A stretch of DNA of 64,000 nt. It comes from Curtobacterium sp. 9128 (GTDB lineage Bacteria; Actinomycetota; Actinomycetes; Actinomycetales; Microbacteriaceae). The DNA lies in the NCBI RefSeq assembly GCF_007673775.1, contig NZ_VEAF01000001.1, positions 434,001-498,000 of the forward strand, read 5' to 3'. The position numbers were made by a program, and so were the translations under genes. Position 1 is the stretch's first letter. Each line of letters starts with the position of its first letter. Positions 50,971 through 60,380 of this stretch are shown here, piece by piece. The notes beneath the pieces were generated by a model. The model was not told the origin of the DNA. It did not search any database and saw nothing but the letters and a program-made list of their open reading frames with translations.

Positions 50971-51111
50971 GGAACCCCTTCCGCGCCGCCCCTGGCGGCA
51001 CAGCGCGGACGGAACGCGGCCGCGCATCGTACGTGGTGCAGTGGAGACCACCGACTGGAGGCGCGACCCGCGTCGTCGACGCTGGTCGGGCCTCCAGGAC
51101 GGTCGGCCGGG

Positions 51112-52806
51112 TCAGGACCCGACGTGCTCCAGTTGCTCCAGCGTACGCCGTCGCTCCGCCTGCTCCGCCGGGTCCGGCACCGGGAGCGACGCCAGCAGGC
51201 GCTGCGTGTAGGGGTGCTGCGGGGCGCCGAGCACCTCGGCCGTGGTCCCGGTCTCGACCAGGTCGCCCCGGTACAGCACCGCGATCCGGTCGGACAGGGC
51301 GCCGACGACCGCCAGGTCGTGGCTGATGAACAACGACGCGAAGCCGAAGTCCTGCTGCAGCTCGAGGAAGAGCTCCAGCACGCGCGCCTGCACCGACACG
51401 TCGAGCGCACTGGTCGGCTCGTCCGCGATGAGGAGCTTCGGCCGCAGCGCCAGTGACCGGGCGAGGGACGCGCGCTGGCGCTGCCCACCGGACAGCTCGT
51501 GCGGGTACCGGTCGCCGTACGCCGCCGGGAGCTGCACGGCCTCCATGAGCTCGTCGACCTGCTTCCGGGCCGCACGCGGCGACGACGCCACCCCGTGCAC
51601 GATGAGCGGCTCGGCGACGCACTCGGCGATCGTCAACAGCGGGTTGAACGACGTCGCCGGGTCCTGGAAGACGAACCCGATGTCCTTCCGCAGCCGCTTG
51701 AAGTCCCGCTCGCGGTACCCGAGCATCTCGGTCCCGAGGACCCTGAGCGATCCGCCGGTGACCTTCGTCAGCCCGGCGATGGCCCGCCCGATCGTGGTCT
51801 TGCCCGAACCCGACTCCCCCACCAGGCCGAGGACCTCGCCGGGTCGGATCGCCAGGTCGACGCCCTTGACCGCCCGGAACGCGGGTGACCCGAGGCGACC
51901 CGGGTACTCGATCTCGAGGGCCCGCGCCTCGACGACGGGTTCGACGTCCTCGGCGATGATCGCGCGGCGGGCGACGCCGGTGCTCGCCTCGAGCCGGGGC
52001 ACCGCCGCGAGCAGGCGCTTCGTGTAGTCGGCCTGCGGGGCGCTGAAGAGCTCGGCGACCGGCGCCTCCTCGACGATCTCGCCCTGGTACATGACGGCGA
52101 CGCGGTCCGCGAGGTCCGCCACCACGCCCATGTTGTGCGTGATGATCACGATCGCGGCCCCGAACTCGTCGCGGCAGCGGCGCAGCAGGTCGAGGATCTC
52201 GGCCTGGACCGTCACGTCGAGCGCGGTGGTCGGCTCGTCCGCGATGATCACGCTCGGTTCGAGCGCCAGCGCGCTCGCGATCACGACACGCTGCTTCTGC
52301 CCGCCGGAGAACTGGTGCGGGTAGTGGTCGACCCGGACCTCGGGGTCGGGGATGCCGACGCGGCGCAGGTAGTCGATCGCCTTCGCGCGGGCCTCCTTCT
52401 TGGACATGCCGCCGTGGGCGCGGAGGCCCTCGGCGATCTGCCACCCGACCGTGAAGACCGGGTTCAGGGCCGTCGAGGGCTCCTGGAACACCATCGCGCC
52501 GGCGGTCCCGCGGAGTTCGCGGAGACGCTGCGCCCCGACGGACACGACGTCGGTGCCGTCGAGCATCACCGCGCCGCCGAGCGTCGCGGTCTCCGGCATG
52601 AGGCGCAGCATGCTGCGCGCCGTCACGGACTTGCCGGAACCGGACTCGCCGACCAGGGCGAGCACCTCGCCGGGTCGGACGTCGATGCTGACGCCCTTCA
52701 CCGCGTCGACGGCGCCGCCGTCGGTGGCGAAGGTGACCGTGAGGTCGTCGACGACGACCACCGGCTCGTTCCGTGCTGACTGGAGGCTGTCGGTCGCGTC
52801 GGTCAT
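51112..52806 (-). CDS. ABC transporter ATP-binding protein, fused DppD-DppF type
   Basis: 564 residues. Two complete nucleotide-binding domains: first with GESGSGKSVTA, FSGGQKQRVVIA, IIADEPTTALDV; second with GESGSGKTTIG, LSGGQRQRASLA, LIADEPTSALDV and HDLAVV. The cysteine motif seen in the 23645 protein between domains is absent. It energises the permeases encoded just upstream (52803, 53804), with a 4-bp overlap to the first. Confidence 0.94.
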   Translation of the reverse strand: MTDATDSLQSARNEPVVVVDDLTVTFATDGGAVDAVKGVSIDVRPGEVLALVGESGSGKSVTARSMLRLMPETATLGGAVMLDGTDVVSVGAQRLRELRGTAGAMVFQEPSTALNPVFTVGWQIAEGLRAHGGMSKKEARAKAIDYLRRVGIPDPEVRVDHYPHQFSGGQKQRVVIASALALEPSVIIADEPTTALDVTVQAEILDLLRRCRDEFGAAIVIITHNMGVVADLADRVAVMYQGEIVEEAPVAELFSAPQADYTKRLLAAVPRLEASTGVARRAIIAEDVEPVVEARALEIEYPGRLGSPAFRAVKGVDLAIRPGEVLGLVGESGSGKTTIGRAIAGLTKVTGGSLRVLGTEMLGYRERDFKRLRKDIGFVFQDPATSFNPLLTIAECVAEPLIVHGVASSPRAARKQVDELMEAVQLPAAYGDRYPHELSGGQRQRASLARSLALRPKLLIADEPTSALDVSVQARVLELFLELQQDFGFASLFISHDLAVVGALSDRIAVLYRGDLVETGTTAEVLGAPQHPYTQRLLASLPVPDPAEQAERRRTLEQLEHVGS

Positions 52807-53801
52807 GCTGCTGCCCCTTCCGCTGCGGTCGCCGAGTCACGCGTGGAGACCAGCTGCTTGAGTCGCCGGCGCGCACGCAGGCGGGGATCGGAGATGTCGT
52901 TGAGGCTCTCGCCGACGAAGGTGACGCCGAGGACGAGCACCACGATCGCGACACCCGGGTAGACGCCGGTCCACCAGACGCCGGATGCGACGTCGGACAG
53001 CGCACGGCTGAGGTCGTAGCCCCACTCGGCACCGGCGGTCGGGCCGATGCCGAACCCGAGGAACCCGAGTCCGGCGAGCGTGAGGATCGCGTCACTCGCG
53101 TTCAGGGTGAGGATGAGCGGCAGGCTGCGCGTCGAGTTGCGGAGCACGTGGCGCGTCATGATCCGCCACGGGTTCGAACCGATCACCCGGGCGGACTCCA
53201 CGAAGGCGTCGTTCTTCAGCCGGACCGCCTCCGCGCGCACCACGCGGAAGTACTGCGGGACGTAGACCACGGTGATCGAGATCGCCGCGGCCGTGATGCC
53301 GCCGTAGTAGCTCGAGTTGCCCCCGGAGACGACGATCGAGACCACGATCGCGAGCAGCAGCGACGGGAACGCGTAGATCGCGTCCGCGACGACGACCAGG
53401 ATCCGGTCGAGCCAGCCGCCGATGTACCCGGAGACCATGCCGAGCAGGACGCCGACGATGATCGACACGACCACGGCGACGATGACGACGAGCACCGCGG
53501 TGCGGGCGCCGAACACGACGCGGCTGAACACGTCGAAGCCGCCGACGGTGGTGCCCCAGATGTGCTCGGGGCTCGGCGCACCGGTGCGGGGGAAGCTCGC
53601 GCCGTCCGCGGACTGCAGCTGGCCGAAGCCGTACGGGGCGATGAGCGGTGCGAAGACCGCGACCAGCAGGTACACGGCACAGATGACGACGCCGGTGATG
53701 AGCATGGCGCGCTGCCAGCCGGTGCTGCGGCGGAGCTGGACGACGACGGGCAGGCGCTTCCAGAGCGGCTCGTGGCGGTCGACGAGGGACGAGTCGGTCA
53801 T
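52803..53801 (-). CDS. ABC transporter permease, DppC/OppC type
   Basis: 332 residues from the ATG at 53801. N-terminal cytoplasmic segment, first helix LITGVVICAVYLLVAVFAPL, then HIWGTTVGGFDVFSRVVFGA (DppC hallmark), five more helices and the EAA loop AFVESARVIGSNPWRIMTRHV. The last 25 residues are cytoplasmic. Pairs with the 53804 product. The stop overlaps the dual ATPase start (ATGA) and the start lies 2 bp after the upstream permease stop. Confidence 0.93.
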   Translation of the reverse strand: MTDSSLVDRHEPLWKRLPVVVQLRRSTGWQRAMLITGVVICAVYLLVAVFAPLIAPYGFGQLQSADGASFPRTGAPSPEHIWGTTVGGFDVFSRVVFGARTAVLVVIVAVVVSIIVGVLLGMVSGYIGGWLDRILVVVADAIYAFPSLLLAIVVSIVVSGGNSSYYGGITAAAISITVVYVPQYFRVVRAEAVRLKNDAFVESARVIGSNPWRIMTRHVLRNSTRSLPLILTLNASDAILTLAGLGFLGFGIGPTAGAEWGYDLSRALSDVASGVWWTGVYPGVAIVVLVLGVTFVGESLNDISDPRLRARRRLKQLVSTRDSATAAEGAAA

Positions 53802-53803
53802 CG

Positions 53804-54898
53804 TCAGAACCTCACTCTCGGGTCGATCAGGGCCGCGACGACGTCGACGACGAAGTTGGTCACGGCGACGATCACCGCGAGGATCGCGACGATGCCCTGC
53901 ACCGCGACGAAGTCACGGGCCGACAGGTACTGGTTCAGCTCGAAGCCGAGGCCGCGCCACCCGAAGGTGGTCTCGGTGAGGACGGACCCGCCGAGGAGCA
54001 TCGCGATCTGCAAGCCCATCACGGTGATGATCGGCACGAGAGCGGGACGGAACGCGTGGGTGCGGACGAGCCGCGACTCCCGGACACCGCGCGAGCGGGC
54101 CGCGTCGACGTACTCGGAGCCGAGCGAGCCGATCATGTTCGCCCGCACCAGGCGGAGGAAGATGCCCGCGGTGAGGAGGCCCAGGGTCAGGGCCGGCAGG
54201 ACGGCGTGCAGCAGCACGTCGCCGATGATCTGCCCGTTGCCGGTGCGGAGCGCGTCGATGATGTAGATGCCGGTCGCGCCGGGGACCTGGTCGAGTGCGA
54301 GCTCGACGCGCGTCGATGCCCGGTCGCCGAGCGGCAGCCACCCGAGCCAGACCGAGAAGACGAGCTTCATCAGCAGACCGCCGAAGAACACCGGCGTGGC
54401 GTAGGTCAGGATCGCGAGTGCCCGGAGCAGCACGTCCGGCCACTTGTCGCGGAGGTACGCGGCGAGCATGCCGAGCGGGATGCCCAGGACGAGCGCGACA
54501 ATGAGCGCGTAGAAGACGAGCTCCGCGGTGGCACCGCCGTACGTGACGATGATCTCGGTGATCGGTCGGTGGTCCGTGGCCGTCGTGCCGAAGTCGCCGC
54601 GGGCGATGTTCCCGAGGTACTCGAGGTACTGGACGATCACCGGGCGGTCGTACCCGGCGGCGTGCAGGCGTTCCTGCAGCTGCGCCTGGGTCAACCGGCC
54701 GCCGACCGACGCGACGATCGGGTTCCCGATGATGCGCATCAGGAAGAACACGAGCGTCACCAGGATGAAGACGGTCGGGAAGATGAGGAGGAACCGGATG
54801 AGGACGTACCGGCCGAGGCCACCGCCGGACTTGGCACTGCGCTGTGCCGCCGGCTTCGTGGGCTCGGTGTCGATCGCCTCTGGGGTCGTGAGGGTCAC
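53804..54898 (-). CDS. ABC transporter permease, DppB/OppB type
   Basis: 364 residues from a GTG at 54898. A 30-residue polar N-terminus precedes helix 1 (RYVLIRFLLIFPTVFILVTL), then the DppB motif FFLMRIIGNPIVASVGGRLT and HAAGYDRPVIVQYLEYLGNI, and the coupling loop SEYVDAARSRGVRESRLVRT. It ends in the EAA-family tail ALIDPRVRF. Lies 76 bp downstream of the binding-protein gene, after a strong hairpin. Confidence 0.93.
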   Translation of the reverse strand: MTLTTPEAIDTEPTKPAAQRSAKSGGGLGRYVLIRFLLIFPTVFILVTLVFFLMRIIGNPIVASVGGRLTQAQLQERLHAAGYDRPVIVQYLEYLGNIARGDFGTTATDHRPITEIIVTYGGATAELVFYALIVALVLGIPLGMLAAYLRDKWPDVLLRALAILTYATPVFFGGLLMKLVFSVWLGWLPLGDRASTRVELALDQVPGATGIYIIDALRTGNGQIIGDVLLHAVLPALTLGLLTAGIFLRLVRANMIGSLGSEYVDAARSRGVRESRLVRTHAFRPALVPIITVMGLQIAMLLGGSVLTETTFGWRGLGFELNQYLSARDFVAVQGIVAILAVIVAVTNFVVDVVAALIDPRVRF

Positions 54899-54933
54899 TG
54901 GGTGGGTGCCTTTCGGGGCTGTGCGGCCGAGAA

Positions 54934-54961
54934 GGGGGCGTTCCGGTGTCGGAACGCCCCC
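54934..54961 (-). terminator. Intercistronic hairpin after the binding-protein gene
   Basis: On the minus strand GGGGGCGTTCCG-acac-CGGAACGCCCCC is a perfect 12-bp stem followed by TTCTCGG, 13 bp after the binding-protein stop and 36 bp before the permease start. It likely reduces read-through and protects the upstream mRNA, giving more binding protein than permease. Confidence 0.75.
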
Positions 54962-54974
54962 TCCGGGGTGGTGC

Positions 54975-56606
54975 TTACTTGCTCAGCGTGGCGTAGCGGA
55001 ACTTGAACGACGCGTCGAGCTTGAGGCCCTTGACGTCCTTCGAGGCGACCGCCACGGACTTGCCCTGCAGGAGCGGCAGCGTCGAGATCTGCGTCGCCTC
55101 GCGCTCCTGGGCCTGCTCGATCAGGTCAGCGCGCTTGGACGGGTCGGACTCGGCCTGCTCCTTCGCGATGAGGTCCTGGATCGTCGGGTCGTCGTAGTGG
55201 TTCTGCACGAAGTTGTCCTTCGTGAAGAACGGCGACAGGTAGTTGTCGGCGTCCGAGAAGTCCGGGAACCACCCGAGCTGGTACTCCGGGTACGAGTCCT
55301 TCGTGCGCTCCTGGGCGTAGGTCGTGTAGACCGTCGACTGGATGTTCACGGTGAACAGGCCCGACTTCTCGAGCTGCGTCTTGAGGAGCGCGTACTCGTC
55401 GTCCGAGGCCGAGCCGTAGTGGTCCGGCGCGTACTGGATGTCGAGCTGCACCTTGCCGTCGACGCCGGCGTCCGCCAGGGTCTTCTTCGCCTTGTCGACG
55501 TCCGGAGCCCCGCTGCCGTTGCCGTACATCGACTTGAACGGCGTCGACGCACCGGTGAGGCCGTCCGGCACCATCGAGTACAGCGGCGTGTACGTGTTGT
55601 TGTAGACCTCCTTGGCGAGCGCGTCACGGTCGACGACGTCCGCCACGGCCTGCCGCACAGCGAGGGCCTTCGTGTCGCTCGCGTCGGACTGGCCGGTGCC
55701 GAAGGGCTGCGACTTGAAGTTGAAGACGAGGTAGCGGATCTCGCCGCCGGGGCCGTCGGTGACCGTGAGCTTGCTGTCCTTGCGGAGCGAGGCGATGTCG
55801 GTCGGCGTCAGCGAGCGGTACGCCACGTCGACGTCGCCCTTCTGCACGGCGAGCTTGAGGTCGGTCTCCTTGGTGTAGTAGTTGGCCGTCACCTCGTCGG
55901 TCTTCGCCTTGCCGAGCAGCCCGTCGTACTTCGGGTTGGCCTTGTACTGGATGAGCTGGTTCTCCTTGTACGAGGTGATCTCGTACTGCCCGGCGAAGGC
56001 CTTGCCCTTGACGATGTCCGCGGCGGGGGTGAGCTTGTCGGCGGAGAAGACCTGCTCGTCGACGATCGGACCGGCGGGGCTCGAGAGCACCTGCGGCCAG
56101 GTCTGGTCGGCGTGGTCGAGGTTGAACACCACGGTGGTCGCGTTCGGCGTGTCGATGCTCTTGAGGTTGGCGAGCAGGGACTGCGGGCCGTTCTCGTTGT
56201 TGATCTTGAGCTCACGCTCGAACGAGAACTTCACGTCGCTGGAGTCGAGCTTGTGGCCGTTCGCGAACTCCAGACCCTTCTTGAGCGTCACCGTGTACGT
56301 CGTCGGGTCGGTGAACTCGCCCTTCGTGGCGATGTCCGGCTTGACGTCGGGGCTGCCGACGGGGGTGTTCATCAGGAACGGGAAGACCTGGTTCTGCACG
56401 GCGAAGGAGCCGTTGTCGTACGAGCCGGCCGGGTCGAGCGACGTGATCGAGTCGGTCGTGCCGATGATCAGGCCGTTCAGGTCGGTCGTCGAGCCGCTGC
56501 CGCCGGCGCAGCCCGTGAGCACCAGCGCCGTCGCTGCTGCTCCGGCGCCGAGCGCGATGGTGCGCTTGCCCCACGTGGCCGTGCGCTTGTGGAACATGGA
56601 TGCCAT
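54975..56606 (-). CDS. ABC importer substrate-binding lipoprotein (peptide type, SBP_bac_5)
   Basis: 543 residues from the ATG at 56606 (GAGAGG 8 nt upstream); the ATG three codons on is an alternative. Lipobox LTGC with Cys33. Cluster C fold: TTYTVTLKKGLEFANGHKLD (family hallmark region), SSDVKFSFERELKI, AGQYEITSYKENQLIQY, and FPDFSDADNYLSPFF with the ADNYLSPF type loop of dipeptide and oligopeptide binders. Delivers substrate to permeases 53804 and 52803. First gene of a six-gene operon that ends with the dehydrogenase at 49016. Confidence 0.93.
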   Translation of the reverse strand: MASMFHKRTATWGKRTIALGAGAAATALVLTGCAGGSGSTTDLNGLIIGTTDSITSLDPAGSYDNGSFAVQNQVFPFLMNTPVGSPDVKPDIATKGEFTDPTTYTVTLKKGLEFANGHKLDSSDVKFSFERELKINNENGPQSLLANLKSIDTPNATTVVFNLDHADQTWPQVLSSPAGPIVDEQVFSADKLTPAADIVKGKAFAGQYEITSYKENQLIQYKANPKYDGLLGKAKTDEVTANYYTKETDLKLAVQKGDVDVAYRSLTPTDIASLRKDSKLTVTDGPGGEIRYLVFNFKSQPFGTGQSDASDTKALAVRQAVADVVDRDALAKEVYNNTYTPLYSMVPDGLTGASTPFKSMYGNGSGAPDVDKAKKTLADAGVDGKVQLDIQYAPDHYGSASDDEYALLKTQLEKSGLFTVNIQSTVYTTYAQERTKDSYPEYQLGWFPDFSDADNYLSPFFTKDNFVQNHYDDPTIQDLIAKEQAESDPSKRADLIEQAQEREATQISTLPLLQGKSVAVASKDVKGLKLDASFKFRYATLSK

Positions 56607-57007
56607 GTCCGATGCCTCTCTGGTGGTGGTTGCAGGAACCCCGGTGCCGGCGGGTGGAACCGCTGTGTGCCGGTCCGGGCTGTTCATTGAGAGACACCAT
56701 GCCACGGAAGTCCGCGCGGCGGGGCCGATTTGTTTACACCGCTGTAACGCAGGAGTGGTGCGCGTGCCGCAAGATGCGCTCGTGCCCAGCGGCGCGCCGC
56801 ACACGAACGTTGCGTGCCGCAACACTTGCGTGCGCGGGGTCGCGCGGCGTCGTGCTGGCCGTCAGGGGCCCGGACGGGTCGTGACACCCCGCGTGCGGAT
56901 GCCGAGTGGGCACGAGCCGTCGCTCCCGCGGCGCCCGGACGACGGTCTGTGACCGTTCGGCGGCACCTGACGAGGTGTCGCGCCCGCCTGCGGTTCCGAC
57001 GGTCGGG
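56607..57007. other. 401-bp intergenic region upstream of the second importer operon
   Basis: No credible gene. It holds the importer promoter region, the palindrome at 56734-56747 and short repeats of CGTGCCGCAA near 56763 and 56813. The part from 56850 to 57007, downstream of dnaG, shows no clear terminator. Confidence 0.5.
56734..56747. promoter_or_regulatory. Operator-like palindrome upstream of the binding-protein gene
   Basis: TTACAccgcTGTAA is a perfect inverted repeat with a 4-bp spacer, about 130 bp upstream of the start at 56606. It stands out as AT-rich in a very GC-rich region. The regulator is unknown. Confidence 0.5.
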
Positions 57008-58915
57008 TCAGGACGCCTCAGCGTCGGCGCGGAGCCGCATGCGCTGCGCGTCGATGTCGACGAGCTGCCGCTGGATGTCCCCACGCCGCTCGGGGTCGCC
57101 GTTCGGGTCGGCACGCTGCAGCTGCCCGAGGAGGGACGCCTTGCGCGCGAGCAGGTCCCGCTCCACCAGGGCCACGACGATGCCACGGCAGTAGATCGCG
57201 AGGTCCTCGTCGTTCCGCGCGGGGATCGGCGCGAGGGCGAGCTCGGACACCAGGCCCCGGACCGGCGCGGGCACGTCGGCGGTCAGGCGGTCGAGCCAGT
57301 CGGACCGGCCGAGGGCGTCGACGTTCGCCACGACGGCGTCCCGGACGACGGCCAGCATCGGCGCGGAGAACGTCGCCGCGGCCGCGAGGCCGAGGAGCGG
57401 CGCCCCGACGGAGGTGGGCTGCTGCACCATCGCCATCACCGCGTCGCGCTCCATCCGGGTGATCGGGTCGTTCGGCAGCGACCGGATGCCGGCGACGGGC
57501 TCGTCGAGCGGCGCCACCATCTGTCCTCCTGGACCGGCCTGGCCGACCGGGACCGCACCGCGGCCGTGGTCCGCGGACGCCCGGGACCTGGCGCCCTCGA
57601 CCGCACGGCGGACGTCGCCCATCTCCATGCCGAGCCACCCGGCGAGCTCGCGGACGTAGCCCTGCGTCAGGGAGCGGTCACGGATGCCGGCGAGCACGGG
57701 CGCCGCCGAGCGGAGCGCGGCCACGCGGCCCTCGACCGTCTCGAGGTCGTGGCCGTCGAGCGTCCGACGGATCATGAACTCGAACATCGGCCGCTTGTTC
57801 GTGACGAGTCGGCGGATGGCGTCGTCCCCGCGGGCGAGCCGCAGGTCGCAGGGGTCGAGTCCACCGGGAGCGACGGCGACGAACGTCTGCGCGGCGAAGC
57901 GCTGCTCCTCGGCGAACGCCCGGGACGCCGCACGCTGACCGGCCTCGTCGGGGTCGAAGGTGAAGACGACCTCGCCGTTGGCGTTCGGGTCGGCACCGCT
58001 GACGTCCCCGAGCATCGGACGGAGGACCTTGATGTGGTCGACGCCGAACGACGTGCCACACGTGGCGACCGCGGTGGTCACCCCGGCGAGGTGGCAGGCC
58101 ATCACATCGGTGTAGCCCTCGACGATCACGACCTGCTTCTGCTTCGCGATGTCCCGCCGGGCGAGGTCGAGCCCGTAGAGCACCTGGCTCTTGTGGTAGA
58201 TCGGCGTCTCGGGGGTGTTGAGGTACTTCGGGCCCTTGTCGTCCTCGAGCAGCCGTCGGGCGCCGAACCCGATCGTGGCACCGGTGACGTCGCGGATCGG
58301 CCACATGAGGCGGCCGCGGAACCGGTCGTACGGTGAGCGGTCCCCCTGGCTGACGAGTCCGGCGGAGACGATCTCCTCCATCGTGAAGCCCCGACCCGTG
58401 AGGTGGTCCTTGAGCGCGTCGTACGACTTCGGCGCGAACCCGACACCGAAGTGCTGCGCGGCCGCGGGGTCGAACCCGCGCTCCCCCAGGAACCGGCGCG
58501 CGGGGTCGGCCTGCGGCGTGGTGAGCTGCGCGACGTAGAACTGCTGCGCTGCCTCGTTCGCGGCGATCAGCCGCGCGCGGGTGTTGTAGTCGGTACGCGG
58601 CCCGTCGCCCTCCTCGTAGTGGAGCGTGAAGCCGATCTTGGCGGCCATCCGCTCGACCGCTTCGGAGAAGGTGGTGTGGTCCTGCTTCATGATGAAGCTG
58701 AAGACGTCGCCGTCCTCGCCGCACCCGAAGCAGTGGTACCGGCCCACCTGGGGTCGGACGTGGAACGACGGGGAGCGCTCGTCGTGGAACGGGCAGAGCC
58801 CCTTCAACGACCCGACCCCGGCGGACTTGAGCGTGACGAAGTCACCGACGACGTCGGCGATGTTCACGCGTGCGCGGACCTCGTCGATGTCGTTCCGCGC
58901 GATGAGTCCAGCCAC
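57008..58915 (-). CDS. dnaG: DNA primase
   Basis: 635 residues. Makes RNA primers at the replication fork. N-terminal CHC2 zinc finger with C41, H44, C62 and C65 (CPFHDERSPSFHV then YHCFGCGEDG), RNA polymerase core with TOPRIM motif VVIVEGYTDVMA and FTFDPDEAGQRAA, and a helical C-terminal region (about 450-635) that contacts the helicase. Length is typical of actinobacteria. It follows dgt on the same strand after 184 bp containing a 42-bp repeat. Confidence 0.97.
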   Translation of the reverse strand: MAGLIARNDIDEVRARVNIADVVGDFVTLKSAGVGSLKGLCPFHDERSPSFHVRPQVGRYHCFGCGEDGDVFSFIMKQDHTTFSEAVERMAAKIGFTLHYEEGDGPRTDYNTRARLIAANEAAQQFYVAQLTTPQADPARRFLGERGFDPAAAQHFGVGFAPKSYDALKDHLTGRGFTMEEIVSAGLVSQGDRSPYDRFRGRLMWPIRDVTGATIGFGARRLLEDDKGPKYLNTPETPIYHKSQVLYGLDLARRDIAKQKQVVIVEGYTDVMACHLAGVTTAVATCGTSFGVDHIKVLRPMLGDVSGADPNANGEVVFTFDPDEAGQRAASRAFAEEQRFAAQTFVAVAPGGLDPCDLRLARGDDAIRRLVTNKRPMFEFMIRRTLDGHDLETVEGRVAALRSAAPVLAGIRDRSLTQGYVRELAGWLGMEMGDVRRAVEGARSRASADHGRGAVPVGQAGPGGQMVAPLDEPVAGIRSLPNDPITRMERDAVMAMVQQPTSVGAPLLGLAAAATFSAPMLAVVRDAVVANVDALGRSDWLDRLTADVPAPVRGLVSELALAPIPARNDEDLAIYCRGIVVALVERDLLARKASLLGQLQRADPNGDPERRGDIQRQLVDIDAQRMRLRADAEAS

Positions 58916-58938
58916 ACGACGATCTTAGTTCGCGGCGC

Positions 58939-59052
58939 CGACGGCCCAGACCGTGCCGCCCGACCAGCGATCCGGCCGACCGACGGCCCAGACCGTGCCG
59001 CCCGACCAACGATCCGGCCGACCGACGGCCGCGACCGTGCCGCCCGACCAAG
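58939..59052. repeat. 42-bp tandem repeat, about 2.7 copies
   Basis: Units at 58939-58980 and 58981-59022 differ by one base; a third, partial copy runs to about 59052. The unit is built around CGACGGCCCAGACCGTGCCG and GATCCGGCCGAC. It lies in the gap between dgt (stop 59100) and dnaG (start 58915). As the unit is a multiple of three it stays open in several frames, but no start or domain supports a protein. Confidence 0.92.
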
Positions 59053-59099
59053 AGCCAGGCCAGACCGCCGGCCCGGACCGCGCCGACGTCCCCGGCCGC

Positions 59100-60380
59100 T
59101 CAGACCGCGATGTGCACCGCTTCCCGCTCGCCGACGACCAGGCGCCGGTGCCACGCCAGGGCTCCCTGGTCGGTCAGGCTGGCGACCTGGTCGACCACTG
59201 CACGGAGTCGCCCGTCGTCGTCGCCCGCAGACCGCCAGTCCGCGGCGAACCCCGGCTCGAGTGCGGCGTCCTCGCGCGCGGCGACGGCGTCGAGCAGCTC
59301 CGTGAGCAGGCGACGCTGGTCCTCGTACACCGGCTGTCGATCGCCCTGGGTCATCACGAACGCGGCCACGATGCCCTTGAGCACGGCGATCTCGCCGATG
59401 ATCTCCGGTGGGGTGACGACCGACGCGGCGAACCGGACGAGCGACCCGGACGCGTACGCCTGCCGGGTGGCGCTCGTGGCGGTCCTGGCGAAGCGGCCGA
59501 TGAGCTGCGACGTGAGGTTCTTCAGCCGTGCGGCGTCCTGCCGTGAGCCGTCGTAGGACGTCATCCACAACGGCAGCGACCGCAGCCGGTCGAACGCCTC
59601 GAGCAGTTCGTCGCGGCTGAGGTCGTCGCCGACCCAGGCGTGCATGGCGGAGACGATGTCGTTCTCACCGACGCGGTCCCCCAGCGCCGCGACGTCGATG
59701 AAGCCCGCGACGACGGCGTCCTCGAAGTCGTGCACGGAGTACGCGATGTCGTCGGAGAGGTCCATCACCTGCGCCTCGATGCAGCGCTGTCGGCGGGGTG
59801 CCCCGGCGCGGAGCCACTCGAACGCGTCGTGGTCGTCGTCGTAGAACCCGAACTTGGTGCGCCCGGAGGACGCCTCGCCGACGCCCTGGGACGCCGGCCA
59901 CGGGTACTTGCACGACGCGTCGAGCGAGGCGCGGGTGAGGTTGAGCCCGTACGCCCGGCCGTCGTCGCCGTACACCTTCGGTTCCAGGCGGGTCAGGAGC
60001 CGCAGGGTCTGTGCGTTCCCCTCGAACCCGCCGATGTCCGCGGCCCACGCGTTGACGGCGGTCTCCCCGTTGTGGCCGAACGGCGGGTGCCCGATGTCGT
60101 GGGCGAGGCACGCCGTGTCCACCACGTCCGGGTCGAGCCCCAGCGAGTCGGCGAGCTCGCGGCCGACCTGGGCGACCTCGAGCGAGTGCGTCAGGCGGTT
60201 CCGGGCGAAGTCGAGACCGGTCGTCGGACTGAGGACCTGGGTCTTCGCGGCCAGGCGACGGAGGGCACTCGAGTGCAGCAGGCGTGCGCGGTCGCGGGCG
60301 AAGTCACTGCGGCGGTTGCCGTGTTCCTCGGGCAGCCAGCGGTCCGCGTCGGCCGGCCCGTACGAGCTCGTGGCGCTCAT
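59100..60380 (-). CDS. dgt: Deoxyguanosinetriphosphate triphosphohydrolase-like protein
   Basis: 426 residues. HD-domain dNTPase: H65 (RLTHSLEVAQ), H94-D95 (CLAHDIGHPPFGHNGE) with H98 and H103, and the later Asp in DLSDDIAYSVHDFEDA. It hydrolyses dNTPs to nucleoside and triphosphate, controlling pools. The start overlaps the dusB stop by 4 bp. The order dusB-dgt-dnaG is conserved in actinobacteria. Confidence 0.95.
   Translation of the reverse strand: MSATSSYGPADADRWLPEEHGNRRSDFARDRARLLHSSALRRLAAKTQVLSPTTGLDFARNRLTHSLEVAQVGRELADSLGLDPDVVDTACLAHDIGHPPFGHNGETAVNAWAADIGGFEGNAQTLRLLTRLEPKVYGDDGRAYGLNLTRASLDASCKYPWPASQGVGEASSGRTKFGFYDDDHDAFEWLRAGAPRRQRCIEAQVMDLSDDIAYSVHDFEDAVVAGFIDVAALGDRVGENDIVSAMHAWVGDDLSRDELLEAFDRLRSLPLWMTSYDGSRQDAARLKNLTSQLIGRFARTATSATRQAYASGSLVRFAASVVTPPEIIGEIAVLKGIVAAFVMTQGDRQPVYEDQRRLLTELLDAVAAREDAALEPGFAADWRSAGDDDGRLRAVVDQVASLTDQGALAWHRRLVVGEREAVHIAV

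Noticed and set aside
58939..59052. A repetitive 14-residue-repeat protein encoded by the 42-bp repeats.
   Set aside because: No suitable start, and the frame overlaps the 5' end of dnaG and the 3' end of dgt on the other strand.
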